A DNA stretch of 64,000 bases from Acinetobacter silvestris (GCF_002135235.1 NZ_NEGB01000005.1:224146-288145); one strand, 5' to 3'; counted from the stretch's first letter, positions 18,318 through 29,140 are shown. Made by a program: numbers and translations. The notes: generated by a model from the sequence alone, not told the origin.

Positions 18318-18971
18318 GTGTTTGGCATTATCGATATTGTCACCTTTATTATTGGGACTATTTTTATTGTGATTTTGCCAGGACCAAATTCTTTATATGT
18401 GATGTCAATTGCGTCAAGATTTGGAATTAAGGCTGGTTATTGGGGAGCCTTTGGTGTTTTCACTGGAGATCTTCTTCTGATCATCTGTACCGTTTTAGGT
18501 GCAGCCTCTTTATTGCATGCCTTTCCGTGGTTATTTATTCTGTTAAAAGTCATTGGTACAGTCTATTTATCCTACCTCGGAATAAAATTACTCATTGCCA
18601 GTGTACACACTTGGAAAAATAAACCCAAAGTCATTCAATCGAACCAAACAGCAGCAACTCGTTTAGATGTACATCCTTATCGAACTGCATTAATGATTAG
18701 TCTACTCAATCCTAAAGCGATTCTTTTTTACTTATCTTTTTTTGTGCAATTTGTAGATCCCAATTATCCATATCCAGCACTTAGCTTTACTGTGCTTTCG
18801 ATTATTTTACAAATCATTAGCATGGGATATCTCACCATTCTCATTTTTTCAGGGATTAAACTGGCTGATTTTTTTAATACCCGTTTTAAATTGGCATCAA
18901 TTGCAGTGGCATGCGTGGGACTCTTATTCTGTGGCTTTGGTTTGAAACTTGCCTCTTCAACCATGTTATAA
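18318..18971 (+). CDS. LysE/RhtB-family amino-acid exporter
   Basis: This 217-residue inner-membrane protein has six hydrophobic segments. The family signature VILPGPNSLYVMSIASRFG lies at residues 18-36, and the second half carries LLNPKAILFYLSFFVQF. LysE-type permeases export amino acids such as lysine, threonine or leucine, and the substrate here is not predictable. The start codon is GTG. The closing segment CVGLLFCGFGLKLA is typical. The benE gene follows 67 bases downstream. Confidence 0.85.
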   Translation: MFGIIDIVTFIIGTIFIVILPGPNSLYVMSIASRFGIKAGYWGAFGVFTGDLLLIICTVLGAASLLHAFPWLFILLKVIGTVYLSYLGIKLLIASVHTWKNKPKVIQSNQTAATRLDVHPYRTALMISLLNPKAILFYLSFFVQFVDPNYPYPALSFTVLSIILQIISMGYLTILIFSGIKLADFFNTRFKLASIAVACVGLLFCGFGLKLASSTML

Positions 18972-19038
18972 CGCTAAATAAATCATCTCGTACTCAACTC
19001 GCTTTAAAACATCTGCTTAAGTAAGAACGTAAAGGATT

Positions 19039-20211
19039 ATGCAAAAATTTATTCAAGATTTCTCTATACCCGCTGTATTTGCAGGATTTATCACTTTTCT
19101 CATTGGGATTAGTGTTTCTGCCGTTTTGGTCATTCAAGCTGCACAGCTTTTAGGAGCAACAGCCGAACAAATTAGTTCTTGGTTTTGGGCACTCGGTTTG
19201 GGCATTGGCTTTTCAGGATTGATATTGTCTTGGAAGTTTAAATATCCTGTGGCAACTGCATGGTCTACTGCAGGCTTAGCGCTGATTCTGGCCACAGCCA
19301 GCGGATATACCCTACACGAGGCCATTGGTGCATTTCTTATTTGTGGACTAATGACAGCGATTTTAGGCTTTTCAGGTGTCTTTACCAAAGTCCTTTCTTA
19401 CATTCCGCAAAGTCTAACCAGTGCAATGTTGGCAGGTGTTTTACTCAAATTTGGAATTGCATTATTTGCCAGTATGCAAAATGATTGGGGCTTTATTCTG
19501 GCATTATTGGCAGTTTATATTGTTTCTAAACGACTTTGGACACGTTATTGCATTGTCATTACCGTGATTGCAGGTATCGTACTTTGCCCTTTTTTCATGG
19601 AATTTCATACCCCAGTCCTACATTGGTCACTGGCTAAACCCGTATGGATTACGCCCGATTTCACATGGTCAGCCATTTTTGGCTTAGCACTGCCATTGTT
19701 TGTGATCAATATGGCGTCACAATATTTACCAGGTATCGCCATGATTAAAAGCTATGGCTATCAACCCCATGTCAACCAACTCATTGGCTGGACAGGCACG
19801 ATACAAGCTTTACTCGCACCGTTTGGCTGTTATAGCGTGAATATTGCTGCCATCAGTGCTGCAGTCAGTTTAGATGATCAAGTTCATCCAGATCCGTCAA
19901 AACGTTATATTGCAGGTATAAGTTGTGGATTTTTCTATATCTTGATGGGTTTATTCGCAGCAACATTAACTGGTTTACTCATGTCATTTCCACATCTATT
20001 TATTGTCGCTTTGGCAGGTATCGCCCTATTTGGCACGATTAGTCATAATATTGCGATTGCCTTTCATGATGTCAGTGATCGAGAAGCCGCATTGATGACA
20101 TTCTTATTTAGTGCATCTGGGGTGCAATTTTTTGGTATTGGTTCTGCATTTTGGGGGCTACTCTTTGGCTTCGCAGTATCAATCATTCTAAAATTCAGAA
20201 TGAATAACTAA
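19039..20211 (+). CDS. benE: Benzoate/H+ symporter family protein
   Basis: The 390-residue membrane protein has about 11-12 hydrophobic segments. The BenE-family stretches VFAGFITFLIGISVS, NMASQYLPGIA and APFGCYSVNIAAISAAV are present. BenE imports benzoate with a proton. No ben or cat catabolic genes lie nearby, so it may serve another aromatic or purine-like acid. Separated by 67 bases from the LysE-type gene, it could be cotranscribed. Confidence 0.85.
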   Translation: MQKFIQDFSIPAVFAGFITFLIGISVSAVLVIQAAQLLGATAEQISSWFWALGLGIGFSGLILSWKFKYPVATAWSTAGLALILATASGYTLHEAIGAFLICGLMTAILGFSGVFTKVLSYIPQSLTSAMLAGVLLKFGIALFASMQNDWGFILALLAVYIVSKRLWTRYCIVITVIAGIVLCPFFMEFHTPVLHWSLAKPVWITPDFTWSAIFGLALPLFVINMASQYLPGIAMIKSYGYQPHVNQLIGWTGTIQALLAPFGCYSVNIAAISAAVSLDDQVHPDPSKRYIAGISCGFFYILMGLFAATLTGLLMSFPHLFIVALAGIALFGTISHNIAIAFHDVSDREAALMTFLFSASGVQFFGIGSAFWGLLFGFAVSIILKFRMNN

Positions 20212-20270
20212 GGTTGACTGCTCACTATCCTTTCGAATCTGAATTGATCATTTAAATCTAAATTTTTAAC

Positions 20271-20304
20271 AAAAAAAAGAGCTTATCCTGAGATGGATAA
20301 GCTC
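20271..20304 (-). terminator. Rho-independent terminator, probably for map
   Basis: GAGCTTATCC / GGATAAGCTC stem with a 6-base loop. On the minus strand it is followed by eight T. It lies about 200 bases beyond the map stop and 60 beyond benE, so it can close map transcription and impede benE read-through. Confidence 0.75.
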
Positions 20305-20508
20305 GAAAACTTAAATCAAAAAAGAAACTACAGCGAGAATCTAGACTGAATCATATCGTTTGTATGCTTTTCAAGCAAACACTTTAAAAAAATCATACTA
20401 TACCTAAAAGGTATAAAAACCAAAATCAAATACGTATTTTATGCTTTCACATCAACCGAGTGGTTTCACACCATTCTAAGACCAAACATTCATAACACTA
20501 AAATTGAT

Positions 20509-21303
20509 TTAAATTTCTGGATAAGAGCCTGTGCCTTCTGGCCATGGTGAGAGTAACTCAAATCCAGTACTGGTCACATAAACCATATGTTCCCATTGTG
20601 CTGATAGTGATTTATCCGTAGTCACGACCGTCCAACCATCTTTTAGCTCTTTAACTCTCGCTTTACCTGCATTAATCATTGGTTCAATGGTAAAAACCAT
20701 CCCTTCTTTTAATGCGATCCCCTGTCCAGGTTGTCCATAATGCACCACATTCGGGGGTTCATGATAAATTTTCCCAATACCATGACCGCAATATTCACGA
20801 ACAATACTATAACCTTCACGATGTGCAACACTTTGAATTGCAAAACCAATATCACCTAAGGTCGCACCTGGTTTCACGGCATGAATACCAGCAACCATTG
20901 CCTCGTAGGTCGTATCCACTAGTTTTTTTGCTTCAGGACTCACATTACCAACAAAATACATCCGGCTCGTGTCGCCAAAATATTCATCTTTAATAATGGC
21001 AACATCAATATTAATAATATCGCCATCTTTTAAAATAGTATTTGCTGATGGAATGCCATGGCAGACCACTTCATTCGGTGAAATACAGGTGGTTTTGGTA
21101 TATCCGTAATAGCCAATATTTGCAGGGATTACTTTTAGTGTATTCACAATAAAATCATGGCAAATATCATCTAGATATTCTGTAGTTACACCAGGCTGAA
21201 CATACTTCCCTATCATTTCTAAAACTTGTGCAGCTAACCGCCCAGAGACACGTAATTTTTCGATGTCCTTTTCAGTTTTAATGGTAATAGTAGAAGCTTT
21301 CAT
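20509..21303 (-). CDS. map: Methionine aminopeptidase, type I
   Basis: This enzyme removes initiator methionine from nascent proteins using two divalent metals. The 264-residue type Ia length is normal. Metal ligands are visible in order: Asp in NIDVAII, Asp in FGDTSRMYF, His in CGHGIGKIYHEP, Glu in FTIEPMINAG, and Glu in AQWEHMVYV. There is no N-terminal zinc-finger extension. The gene is isolated here and not next to rpsB-tsf. Acinetobacter commonly carry more than one map, so this could be a paralogue. Confidence 0.93.
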   Translation of the reverse strand: MKASTITIKTEKDIEKLRVSGRLAAQVLEMIGKYVQPGVTTEYLDDICHDFIVNTLKVIPANIGYYGYTKTTCISPNEVVCHGIPSANTILKDGDIINIDVAIIKDEYFGDTSRMYFVGNVSPEAKKLVDTTYEAMVAGIHAVKPGATLGDIGFAIQSVAHREGYSIVREYCGHGIGKIYHEPPNVVHYGQPGQGIALKEGMVFTIEPMINAGKARVKELKDGWTVVTTDKSLSAQWEHMVYVTSTGFELLSPWPEGTGSYPEI

Positions 21304-21639
21304 TGCATCAATCCCCTGATTAGTGCCGCTATTATAAGCCTTTTATCGATAAATTTCGCGGCTTTGATTTTCTGAATACATGAATACTGCTCTAATTTTA
21401 TTCTCATTCTTAAATATTCTCTTTTTCAATTAAAAATAATGTCCTTTCTATAGTTGTAATAAGCTCACAATAATATATTAATATTTTATTTTTTCTTTAT
21501 ATTATCATTAGTATAAATTAACCTTATACAATATTCACCCACATAACCTGATAACAAATATAAATATTCTTTATAAAATAAAATACAAAAGTCACTTCAG
21601 ATCCTCTAGAATTTATACTTTTGCAACATACTCTCCTTT
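21304..21639. other. Divergent map-brnQ intergenic region
   Basis: This is 336 bases of very AT-rich sequence that must hold both promoters. It contains several TATAAT-like hexamers but no stable hairpin, repeat or credible gene that I can see. Confidence 0.5.
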
Positions 21640-22932
21640 ATGACTAGTCTCCGTACTCGGGATATTATTGCTTTAGGTTTCATGACTTTTGCCTTATTTA
21701 TTGGGGCAGGCAATATTATTTTCCCACCCATTGTGGCGCAACAAGCTGGTGAACATGTTTGGTTCGCAGCGCTTGGATTTTTAATCACCGCTGTTGGCTT
21801 ACCTGTCATTACCATCATGGCGCTTTCTCGCACCCATGGTTCCATTGCAATTTTAAGCTCACCTTTAGGTAAAGTTGCAAGCTTAATTTTAACTGTAGTG
21901 TGTTATCTTTCAGTTGGTCCTTTATTTGCAATACCACGTACTGCAACTGTTTCTTACGAAATTGGATTCTCCTCACATTTTGGTACCACAGCAAGTAGTT
22001 TACTGATTTACTCTGCAATCTATTTTGCTTTTGTGACCATCATTTCACTTTATCCAAATAAACTGTTAGATACAGTGGGTCATGTACTTGCACCGCTCAA
22101 GATATTATCTTTGGCAGTTTTAGGCATTGCTGCATTTCTCATACCTTCTAGCTATATTCCACCTGCTATCCATAACTATGTTGCCAGCCCTGTTTCTGAA
22201 GGCTTTGTGAATGGTTATTTAACCATGGATACTTTAGGTGCTTTAGTTTTTGGTATTGTGATTATTAATGCGATTCATTCTCGTGGTGTAACCGATACCA
22301 AGTTAATCACCAAATATGCTGTGATTGCCAGTTTAATTTCGGGTGTGGGTTTAACTTTAGTTTATCTCAGTTTGTTTAAACTAGGCCTAGGTAGCCATGA
22401 AGTTGCACCGAATGCAGCCAATGGTGCGATTATTCTACATGCTTATGTCCAACATGCTTTTGGTGATATAGGTTCACTCTTCTTAACTGGCTTAATCTTT
22501 TTGGCCTGTATGGTGACAGCCATTGGTTTAACCTGTGCTTGTGCTGAATATTTTGCTCAACTTACTAAAATTTCATACAAAGTTTTAGTCTTCATATTAG
22601 TGGGCTTCTCTTTCATCATTTCAAATTTAGGTTTAACTAAACTTATTGCGGTTTCAGTGCCTGTATTAAGTGCAATTTATCCACCTGCGATTGTCGTTAT
22701 TCTATTGAGCTTCTTTTGGGGACGATTTAATAACCCACGTTTGGTTATCGCACCAACCACTGCGGTTTCATTTGTATTTGGCGTGATCGAAGGAATTAAA
22801 GTCACTGCTTTTAAAGATAATTTACCGAGTTTTGTTCAAAATCTTCCATTGAATGAACAAAATTTAGCATGGTTAATTCCATCGTGTGTCGTTTTAATTA
22901 TTTGTATTATTATCGATAAAGTTAGAAATTAA
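21640..22932 (+). CDS. brnQ: Branched-chain amino acid transport system II carrier (LIVCS family)
   Basis: The 430-residue inner-membrane permease has 12 predicted segments. It opens with the BrnQ hallmark [19 protein letters not shown] at residues 20-38, followed by [17 protein letters not shown]. It takes up leucine, isoleucine and valine with Na+ or H+. It is monocistronic, divergent from map, and no terminator of note follows it. Confidence 0.93.
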   Translation: MTSLRTRDIIALGFMTFALFIGAGNIIFPPIVAQQAGEHVWFAALGFLITAVGLPVITIMALSRTHGSIAILSSPLGKVASLILTVVCYLSVGPLFAIPRTATVSYEIGFSSHFGTTASSLLIYSAIYFAFVTIISLYPNKLLDTVGHVLAPLKILSLAVLGIAAFLIPSSYIPPAIHNYVASPVSEGFVNGYLTMDTLGALVFGIVIINAIHSRGVTDTKLITKYAVIASLISGVGLTLVYLSLFKLGLGSHEVAPNAANGAIILHAYVQHAFGDIGSLFLTGLIFLACMVTAIGLTCACAEYFAQLTKISYKVLVFILVGFSFIISNLGLTKLIAVSVPVLSAIYPPAIVVILLSFFWGRFNNPRLVIAPTTAVSFVFGVIEGIKVTAFKDNLPSFVQNLPLNEQNLAWLIPSCVVLIICIIIDKVRN

Positions 22933-23609
22933 CGATCTTCAACTTTCGTCAGTAAAATTTTGTTTTTACCCAAACATGATTTTATTTATGATCAATAATT
23001 GCCATGTTTTACCCAAATGGGCTGTTATTGATAATCTACCAGACGATCATGAAATAGTTTTGAACTAATTTTATCCTACCTATTCTTGGGACAAAATTAG
23101 GTTTTTACTTTTCGAGAGCATTAAAGAGAAACCTTATAAGACTTTTCAGCGACCACCTTTGCTTCCATTGCTCAACGAAATAACCATAAAAGTGATGATC
23201 TGAAGCAAACAATCATTAAAAAAAACAATTCCAATAAATTTAAAAATAGAATGATATACACCACACTAAATCCTATCAATTCCACGCCTACTATTCACAT
23301 TCCATATCATTTTATCTTTACATTACTCTTTGTATTAGTCCTCAAGCATGGATGTTTAGCTATCCCTTTAAATTTTGTGGAAATACCCCAATATAGCTTC
23401 ATTATATTTATACTTTCATGTCGTAAAAATGAACGCTTTTTTATGCGCAGCAAATTATCTCAAACCTGCCATTTCTACCATTAAAATAGCGTAACTAGAT
23501 CATAAAATAGTGCCATTTACACTTGAAATAATATATAGATATGGTACAACTGATATTCAAACCTGACTAAAACAATTAGGTTTTGTCAAGCATGACAGGA
23601 GGGGTGGAG
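22933..23609. other. Long non-coding gap between brnQ and a small membrane-protein gene
   Basis: About 680 AT-rich bases. A 77-codon open frame at 23251-23484 lacks a Shine-Dalgarno, has no recognisable domain and looks fortuitous. I see no repeat or transposon end. An unrecognised small RNA cannot be excluded. Confidence 0.4.
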
Positions 23610-23849
23610 ATGTTATCAATACATTTCAATAAGCAAGTCTTCATTAATTCTTTGAAGGCCAATAAAAAAATAGTCATTTATCTGAGTACCAGCATTGCGC
23701 TGATGGTCATGTTAATGATACATGGATTAATTCAAGGTAATTTAAAACCTGAATTCTTTATCTATGCATTATTTGTGTCTGTAGCATTCTATGTATGGGA
23801 TGTGATTGACCATAAGTTTAGAAAACAACGCACAGAATTTTTAGATTAA
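23610..23849 (+). CDS. Small two-span membrane protein, unknown function
   Basis: The 79-residue product has two hydrophobic segments, about residues 19-37 and 46-62, then a basic tail HKFRKQRTEF. The ATG giving MLSIHFN is preceded by AGGAGGGG at 23597-23604, the strongest Shine-Dalgarno in the window, so translation is likely. The frame is open further upstream, but those starts overlap the Shine-Dalgarno. I do not recognise a family, and the neighbours give no clue. Confidence 0.6.
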   Translation: MLSIHFNKQVFINSLKANKKIVIYLSTSIALMVMLMIHGLIQGNLKPEFFIYALFVSVAFYVWDVIDHKFRKQRTEFLD

Positions 23850-23962
23850 AAATGGATGCTCTGCATCCATTTTTAAAATACGAATATAGCGATAAATGGC
23901 TGAATTATAAAACAACGATTCTACTTTAATGATTCACAATTGAATCATGCTGAGATGAACAA

Positions 23963-24421
23963 CTAGAAGAAAATATATAGACATCCAAATAATAATCCAC
24001 CTGTCGCCACTATTTCACCAATGACCAATAAAATCATCGCACTTCTTAATATCCACTTCGGTAGTTGCCACTTGCCCATTTGATGCGGTTGTTTAAATTG
24101 ATTCGAAGTATCCTTTAACCATCCATGTAAAATATAACTAAAAATCGAGAAGCTAAAAAAGATTAAATTAATCACTACAAAAGCTAAATTCAACCATTCA
24201 GGCCAAGATGAAAAATAAGCCAATACAGCTAAGATCAGTGTAGCTGGTGCATAAAGAAGACTACTTCGATGTGCAATATCAACATAATAATGTGCACGCG
24301 CATGCTCAGACTGACTGATTTGATAGTATTTCCATACCCCAGTTAACATTCCTACCCACAAATAAATCCCACTAAAAATAATTGCAAATTTAACTGAATA
24401 TTGTAGCTGTTCAACGTCCAT
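23963..24421 (-). CDS. Four-span membrane protein, unknown function
   Basis: The 152-residue product has hydrophobic stretches at about residues 12-30, 52-68, 76-97 and 126-150. A polar loop lies between the first two (SQSEHARAHYYVDIAHRSS). No family is recognised. It resembles small integral membrane proteins common in Acinetobacter. It is divergent from the alpha/beta hydrolase at 24565, so a shared regulatory region is possible. Confidence 0.6.
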   Translation of the reverse strand: MDVEQLQYSVKFAIIFSGIYLWVGMLTGVWKYYQISQSEHARAHYYVDIAHRSSLLYAPATLILAVLAYFSSWPEWLNLAFVVINLIFFSFSIFSYILHGWLKDTSNQFKQPHQMGKWQLPKWILRSAMILLVIGEIVATGGLLFGCLYIFF

Positions 24422-24564
24422 GAACTTGATTTTCCATTATTTAATTTGAAATGATTCTAACAACATCTCAGCCCTTTCACAAATGACTTTTAAGTCATAT
24501 TTTAATCAAGTTTCTTTTTAGAACTTGTATAAAGTAAAGCAATACTTTTTAGCTTTAATCCATT

Positions 24565-25422
24565 ATGAACTCTTTTGAAAACTTAAATATTACGTGTACT
24601 GATGGTTATCAACTTAGTGCAAGATTTTATAAAGCAACTGTAGCCACTCAAAACCTTCCAATATTAATCTGCCCAGCGACAGGTATTGTCAAAGGTTTTT
24701 ATCATGCGTTTGCAGAATGGCTTAACACACAAGGTTATGATGTTTTAAGTTTTGATTTTCGCGGCATAGGTGACTCTTTACATGGCGCACTTAAAGATTC
24801 TCAAGCCAGTATTCAAGATTGGGGGCAACTCGATATCCCCGCTGCAATTGAAACACTCATTCAAAAAACAGCTCATGAAAAAGTCATTCTGCTTGGACAT
24901 AGCGCAGGCGGCCAACTTTTAGGAATCACACCTAATTTTGAAAAAGTCGCTAAAGTCGTTGCTGTTTCTGGTTCAACGGGTCATGTGAAAGGCTTAAAAG
25001 GTCACACCAAACGCATGGCACCCGTGATGTTTAATCTCATCTTCCCTATTTCAAGCCTGATTAAAGGCTATGGTGCAACCAAAATGTTGGGAATGGGAGA
25101 AAATTTACCTAAAAATGTCGCAAAACAATGGGCACATTTTTGCAGTAAACCCGGTTATGTCTTAAATGCCATTGGTAAAACTGTCTTTGATGATTTTCAT
25201 AAAGACATTACCAGTCCAATGACGGTATTTTGGTCATCCGATGACGAAATTGCCACGCAAGCCAATGTTAAAGATTTAATCCGTTTGTACCCAAACTCGG
25301 CTACAAAAATGCATGAACTCATCCCCTCAGAACATGGTCATAAAGCCATTGGACACATGTTGATGTTTAAAAAATCTCACCAAAATATTTGGCCGGTTAT
25401 TGCACATGAGCTAAAAATATAA
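24565..25422 (+). CDS. Alpha/beta hydrolase
   Basis: The 285-residue protein is of the COG4757 type. It has DFRGIGDSLHG in the first third, nucleophile elbow LGHSAGGQLLG with Ser113 or so, acid Asp in FWSSDDEIA, and His in SEHGHKAIGH. There is no signal peptide, so it is cytoplasmic. The substrate is unknown. Two hairpins immediately downstream end its transcript against the convergent TerC-CBS gene. Confidence 0.75.
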   Translation: MNSFENLNITCTDGYQLSARFYKATVATQNLPILICPATGIVKGFYHAFAEWLNTQGYDVLSFDFRGIGDSLHGALKDSQASIQDWGQLDIPAAIETLIQKTAHEKVILLGHSAGGQLLGITPNFEKVAKVVAVSGSTGHVKGLKGHTKRMAPVMFNLIFPISSLIKGYGATKMLGMGENLPKNVAKQWAHFCSKPGYVLNAIGKTVFDDFHKDITSPMTVFWSSDDEIATQANVKDLIRLYPNSATKMHELIPSEHGHKAIGHMLMFKKSHQNIWPVIAHELKI

Positions 25423-25448
25423 TTAAGACAAATGTTCATTTTTATAGT

Positions 25449-25482
25449 ATCTAAATACGTAATCCTATTTAGATGCTCTTTT
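25449..25482 (+). terminator. Terminator of the alpha/beta hydrolase gene
   Basis: ATCTAAATA / TATTTAGAT nine-base perfect stem with an 8-base loop followed by GCTCTTTTT, 26 bases after the stop. Confidence 0.65.
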
Positions 25483-25489
25483 TATACAA

Positions 25490-25518
25490 AAATGCCTCAC
25501 ATCGCGTAAGGCATTTTT
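25490..25518. terminator. Bidirectional terminator between hydrolase and TerC-CBS genes
   Basis: AAATGCCT / AGGCATTT stem with an 11-base loop. T-runs follow on both strands, the longer on the plus strand. It lies 32 bases from the TerC-CBS stop. Confidence 0.75.
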
Positions 25519-25549
25519 TTCATACTCAATCAGATTTTAAAACTATGCA

Positions 25550-27091
25550 TTAAAACTCTGGACGGGTAATTTTTACCGTTTTAATCCGATTTCCATCCAT
25601 TTCAAGTACTTCAAACAAAATACCATCATGCTCGATTCGTGTTCCAACATCCACATCACCTTGAGTTTTATCTAGAATTAAACCTGCAACGCTAAAATAC
25701 CCAGAATCCTCTTGAACAAGGTCTAAATCTAACGTACCTAATGCCAGTTCTAGCTGATACAAATCAAGCATACCCGATGCCTTCCATGTTGTATCATCTA
25801 TCCTGACTAATTCTAGCTGCTCATCGGCATCAGGAAATTCACCTGCAATTGCTTCAAAGACATCTAATGGTGAAATAAGTCCCTGAATATTACCAAACTC
25901 ATTACTCACCAATACCAATGAGCCTTTAGATGCACGTAAAGTATTAATTGCATCAATAACTTTCATCTTTTCAAAGATGAAAATAGGACGATTACGCTTT
26001 AATAAAGCGTGTAAGTGTTCAGGTTCATCTAAGACATCAATCAATTCTTTGGCACGAACAATAGTCACCACTTTATCCAATTGTCCACGACAAACAGGAA
26101 ATAAACTGTGTGGTACAGATAGAACTTGCTGACGAATACTTTCAGCATCGTCTTCTAGATTGACCCATGAAATTTGATTTCTAGGCGTCATGATTGAAGC
26201 AACTGAACGTTCAGCAAGTGTTAAAACACCACCCACCATATAACGCTCTTCATCACCAAATGCTTTTTGTGCAGCAAGTGATTCACCACTTTGCATTAAA
26301 TCAGCATCTAAACGATTTCCCATTAACTTTAAAATAGAATCTGCAGTTCGATGACGTAAAGGAATTTTAGATTCATGCTTGACAGCATTTCGACTTGAGA
26401 ATTGGTTGAAAGCTTCAATGAGAATCGCAACACCGATACCTGAATAGATATATCCCTTCGGAATATGGAAGCCAAATCCTTCTGCAATAAGGCTAACACC
26501 AATCAGTAATAAGAAACTTAAACAGAGAATCACGACTGTTGGATGACGGTTTACAAAAGCGGTTAATGGCTTAGATGCAAGCAACATCACGAATACGGCT
26601 ATTGTAACGGCTGCCATCATGACATAAATATTATCAACCATGCCAATTGCTGTAATTACGGAATCCAATGAAAAAACTGCATCCAAAACAACAATTTGTG
26701 CAACGATCACCCAAAAGCTGGCATAGACAACCGAAGTTGTACTTTTAATTTCAGGCTTGCCTTCCATTTTTTCATGTAATTCAGTGACCGCTTTATATAC
26801 CAAGAACAATCCACCAAAGAGCAAGATTAAATCTCGCCCAGAGAAACTCAGATGAGAAATCTCAACAATAGGTTTGGTTAAAGTGACAAGCCACGAAATG
26901 ACAGATAATAAGCCTAAACGCATCACCAAGGCTAAAGAAAGACCAATGATCCGTGCTTTATCACGTTGTTCTGGAGGGAGTTTGTCAGCCAAAATAGCAA
27001 TAAAAACTAGGTTATCAATACCTAGAACAATTTCTAAAACAATTAAAGTAAGTAACCCTACCCAAATGCTGGGATCTAATAAAAACTCCAC
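25550..27091 (-). CDS. TerC-family membrane protein with CBS pair and CorC/HlyC domain
   Basis: The 513-residue protein has a TerC-type membrane domain in residues 1-240. It opens with [22 protein letters not shown] and has a second acidic helix in [18 protein letters not shown]; both supply the Asp pairs thought to bind cations. Two CBS motifs follow at about 295-420, then a CorC_HlyC domain at the C-terminus. This is the YoaE/YegH architecture, probably metal efflux or metal-linked. The start is GTG with AGGAG eight bases upstream. It is monocistronic. Confidence 0.85.
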   Translation of the reverse strand: MEFLLDPSIWVGLLTLIVLEIVLGIDNLVFIAILADKLPPEQRDKARIIGLSLALVMRLGLLSVISWLVTLTKPIVEISHLSFSGRDLILLFGGLFLVYKAVTELHEKMEGKPEIKSTTSVVYASFWVIVAQIVVLDAVFSLDSVITAIGMVDNIYVMMAAVTIAVFVMLLASKPLTAFVNRHPTVVILCLSFLLLIGVSLIAEGFGFHIPKGYIYSGIGVAILIEAFNQFSSRNAVKHESKIPLRHRTADSILKLMGNRLDADLMQSGESLAAQKAFGDEERYMVGGVLTLAERSVASIMTPRNQISWVNLEDDAESIRQQVLSVPHSLFPVCRGQLDKVVTIVRAKELIDVLDEPEHLHALLKRNRPIFIFEKMKVIDAINTLRASKGSLVLVSNEFGNIQGLISPLDVFEAIAGEFPDADEQLELVRIDDTTWKASGMLDLYQLELALGTLDLDLVQEDSGYFSVAGLILDKTQGDVDVGTRIEHDGILFEVLEMDGNRIKTVKITRPEF

Positions 27092-27659
27092 GATTAGATC
27101 TCCTGTTCTTTATTATAAATAAACAAACGAATAAAAATGAAATTTGACCTACACGGCGACGGGGCCATAAATGATACCTTTATAATAAACGTGATTTTAT
27201 TATGCACTATCTATCATTATTTTATGTAGTTAGATGATTAAAATTTCATTTTTAAATTACTCTTGATTAAAATTAAAACTGATCCTGAATTATTCTGTAG
27301 AAATTCCAATATTGTAAATCTTACGATTTTAGTTTTAAATTTTTTCTACTGACTATGATATGAATAACCTCCCACCTTAAAATATAAAAAACTAATCGCG
27401 TGACTTGTTTACACGTTAAAATTAAGATTCCATTACTAGAAAATAAAATAACCAATTATTTTATAATGGTATTTAAGATATCAATTAAGATGATTTATGA
27501 CACTTTAGACAGAAACTTTTTGTTAAAAAGTCACGTCCTAAAATGTGAAAAATTCATTAAAATGGAAGCTTAGCCACGACTGTTGTATAAATATTCAATG
27601 GCTATTTAAAATGTGTAAGTTTCTAATCCAAACAAAAGAATTTTTCAGGATTGAGCACT
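27092..27659. other. Long divergent intergenic region upstream of the TerC-CBS gene
   Basis: About 570 mostly AT-rich bases. A short GC-rich island at 27152-27168 (cacggcgacggggccat) stands out about 70 bases before the TerC-CBS start and could be part of its mRNA leader. It does not match the yybP-ykoY manganese riboswitch as I know it. I see no gene in the rest. Confidence 0.4.
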
Positions 27660-27974
27660 ATGAAAAATGATGCATTGGCCTTTAATACAAAATCCAAAAT
27701 GATTGGAAATACAAACTATGAAGGTGCATATATCAATCGTGATGTCGCATTTGAATTGCATCAGGTTAAAGTTGTAGTCATGCAAGAGAACCAAAAGCAA
27801 GAATTACTCTACCAAGTCATTCTTGAAGATACACTTCTGACAGCACAACTTTCAGAATCTGTAATCATTCATTCTCAAATTCGGGCAGAAGCAACTAAAT
27901 TTGCTCAAAGTATTGTTGCATTTCATCAAGATAAAGACAGTTATACACTCTCTTTATTAGATAATCCTGCATAA
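27660..27974 (+). CDS. Small conserved-looking protein, unknown function
   Basis: The 104-residue soluble protein has mixed alpha/beta composition and no signal peptide. I do not recognise a family. I start at the ATG (MKNDALAFNT), with CAGGA nine bases before it; a TTG three codons upstream abuts the CAGGA. Its codon pattern looks like its neighbours. It precedes the MarR-type gene by 146 bases, in the same direction. Confidence 0.55.
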   Translation: MKNDALAFNTKSKMIGNTNYEGAYINRDVAFELHQVKVVVMQENQKQELLYQVILEDTLLTAQLSESVIIHSQIRAEATKFAQSIVAFHQDKDSYTLSLLDNPA

Positions 27975-28120
27975 TTTTTACGCCAAGAGAAATCTAGCCT
28001 TACCTCATTTCTCTTATTTTATTTAACTTTATGATCTAACATGAATTACATTATCTATATCATTTCAAATAAAAATAGTACAATGAATGACTAGATAATT
28101 AAAAAAAAGGGAATTTCAAA

Positions 28121-28585
28121 ATGTCAAAAAAATATTCTAAATTTTTACCCACGACCGAAGATTTCAATTTAGAAGATTTTCCTTTTTATTGGATTACTCA
28201 GGTCCATGCTCAATATGTACTAAATGTTGATCATGTATTGAAAAAATATGGCGTTGACAACTCCAGACGTCGTTTACTTATTGCACTTGAGTCTCAACCG
28301 AATGCGAGTGTTTCTGACCTTTCAGATAAAATTGTTTCTAAAATGTCGACCACCACTAAAATTGTCTATCGCTTGAAAGAAGAAGGTTTTGTTAACACTT
28401 ATTCCTGCTTAGATGATGCAAGAATTACGCGTGTAATTTTGACAGAATCTGGTAAACAAATGACGCGTAAAATTAATGACTTAATGGCTGTTATATTAGA
28501 ACAATCCTTTGAGGGACTCACAACCCTCCAAATTGAGAAAATGATGGAAAGTTTAAAACATATCTTTAAAAATCTTTCTCATTAA
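28121..28585 (+). CDS. MarR-family transcriptional regulator
   Basis: The 154-residue protein has a central winged helix-turn-helix (SVSDLSDKIVSKMSTTTKIV, about residues 66-85). The wing YSCLDDARITRVILTESG is typical of MarR dimers, and helices for dimerisation flank it. The start has AGGGA upstream. No divergent partner is adjacent, so the target is unclear; autoregulation or the upstream small gene are candidates. Confidence 0.82.
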   Translation: MSKKYSKFLPTTEDFNLEDFPFYWITQVHAQYVLNVDHVLKKYGVDNSRRRLLIALESQPNASVSDLSDKIVSKMSTTTKIVYRLKEEGFVNTYSCLDDARITRVILTESGKQMTRKINDLMAVILEQSFEGLTTLQIEKMMESLKHIFKNLSH

Positions 28586-29140
28586 TCAAAAATGTCAAAC
28601 TGTGTTGAGTTTTTAAGTTTTCTTGTATTCGAGCAAGATAAGCTTTTAGACTCATCAACACAAAATTCAGAATAAAATCATTTTAATTTATTTGTCTCAT
28701 TAACTTTAATTTTTCGCGCATACGTTAACCATCAAAAACAGCCCAACAACGTAAATAAAAATTAAGCTCCTCGCAAGCATATTATTATACCTATACACTG
28801 CCGTTACACGCTTTATTGAATGTGTACTTAACTTATATTTAACACACATAAACTATATATTTTTATACAATTTTTAGAAAATTAAATCTTATAATATAAA
28901 TTAAGAAAGCGTTTTCAGACACCCTTTAACTTACATGACAAAAGCATACTGAAAACCTTTTTAAATACGTATTAAGTTTCTACTCTATGCGATAGTCACA
29001 CCGTCCTCCCAATGATTTAAAAATTAATTCTGTCAGAAGAATTCTGTGACATTTTTCAGCCTAATGCTTTGCCGATAAAATTTTAAAAATGCTTACAAAT
29101 AGCTGATAGTAAAAATTTATTAGCTCATGAGGATAGATAA
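28586..29140. other. Non-coding region before the RcnB-like gene
   Basis: About 555 AT-rich bases without a convincing gene. An imperfect hairpin TGTCAGAA / TTCTGTGACA followed by a T-run (29030-29056) lies about 90 bases before the rcnB-like start. It could be a weak terminator or leader element. Confidence 0.4.

Noticed and set aside
23251..23484. 77-codon open frame in the brnQ downstream gap
   Set aside because: No Shine-Dalgarno, composition biased to Phe/Ile as expected from AT-rich DNA, and no recognisable domain.
27130..27180. yybP-ykoY manganese riboswitch upstream of the TerC-CBS gene
   Set aside because: The GC-rich island does not show the conserved loop sequences of that riboswitch; reported only as an unexplained leader feature.
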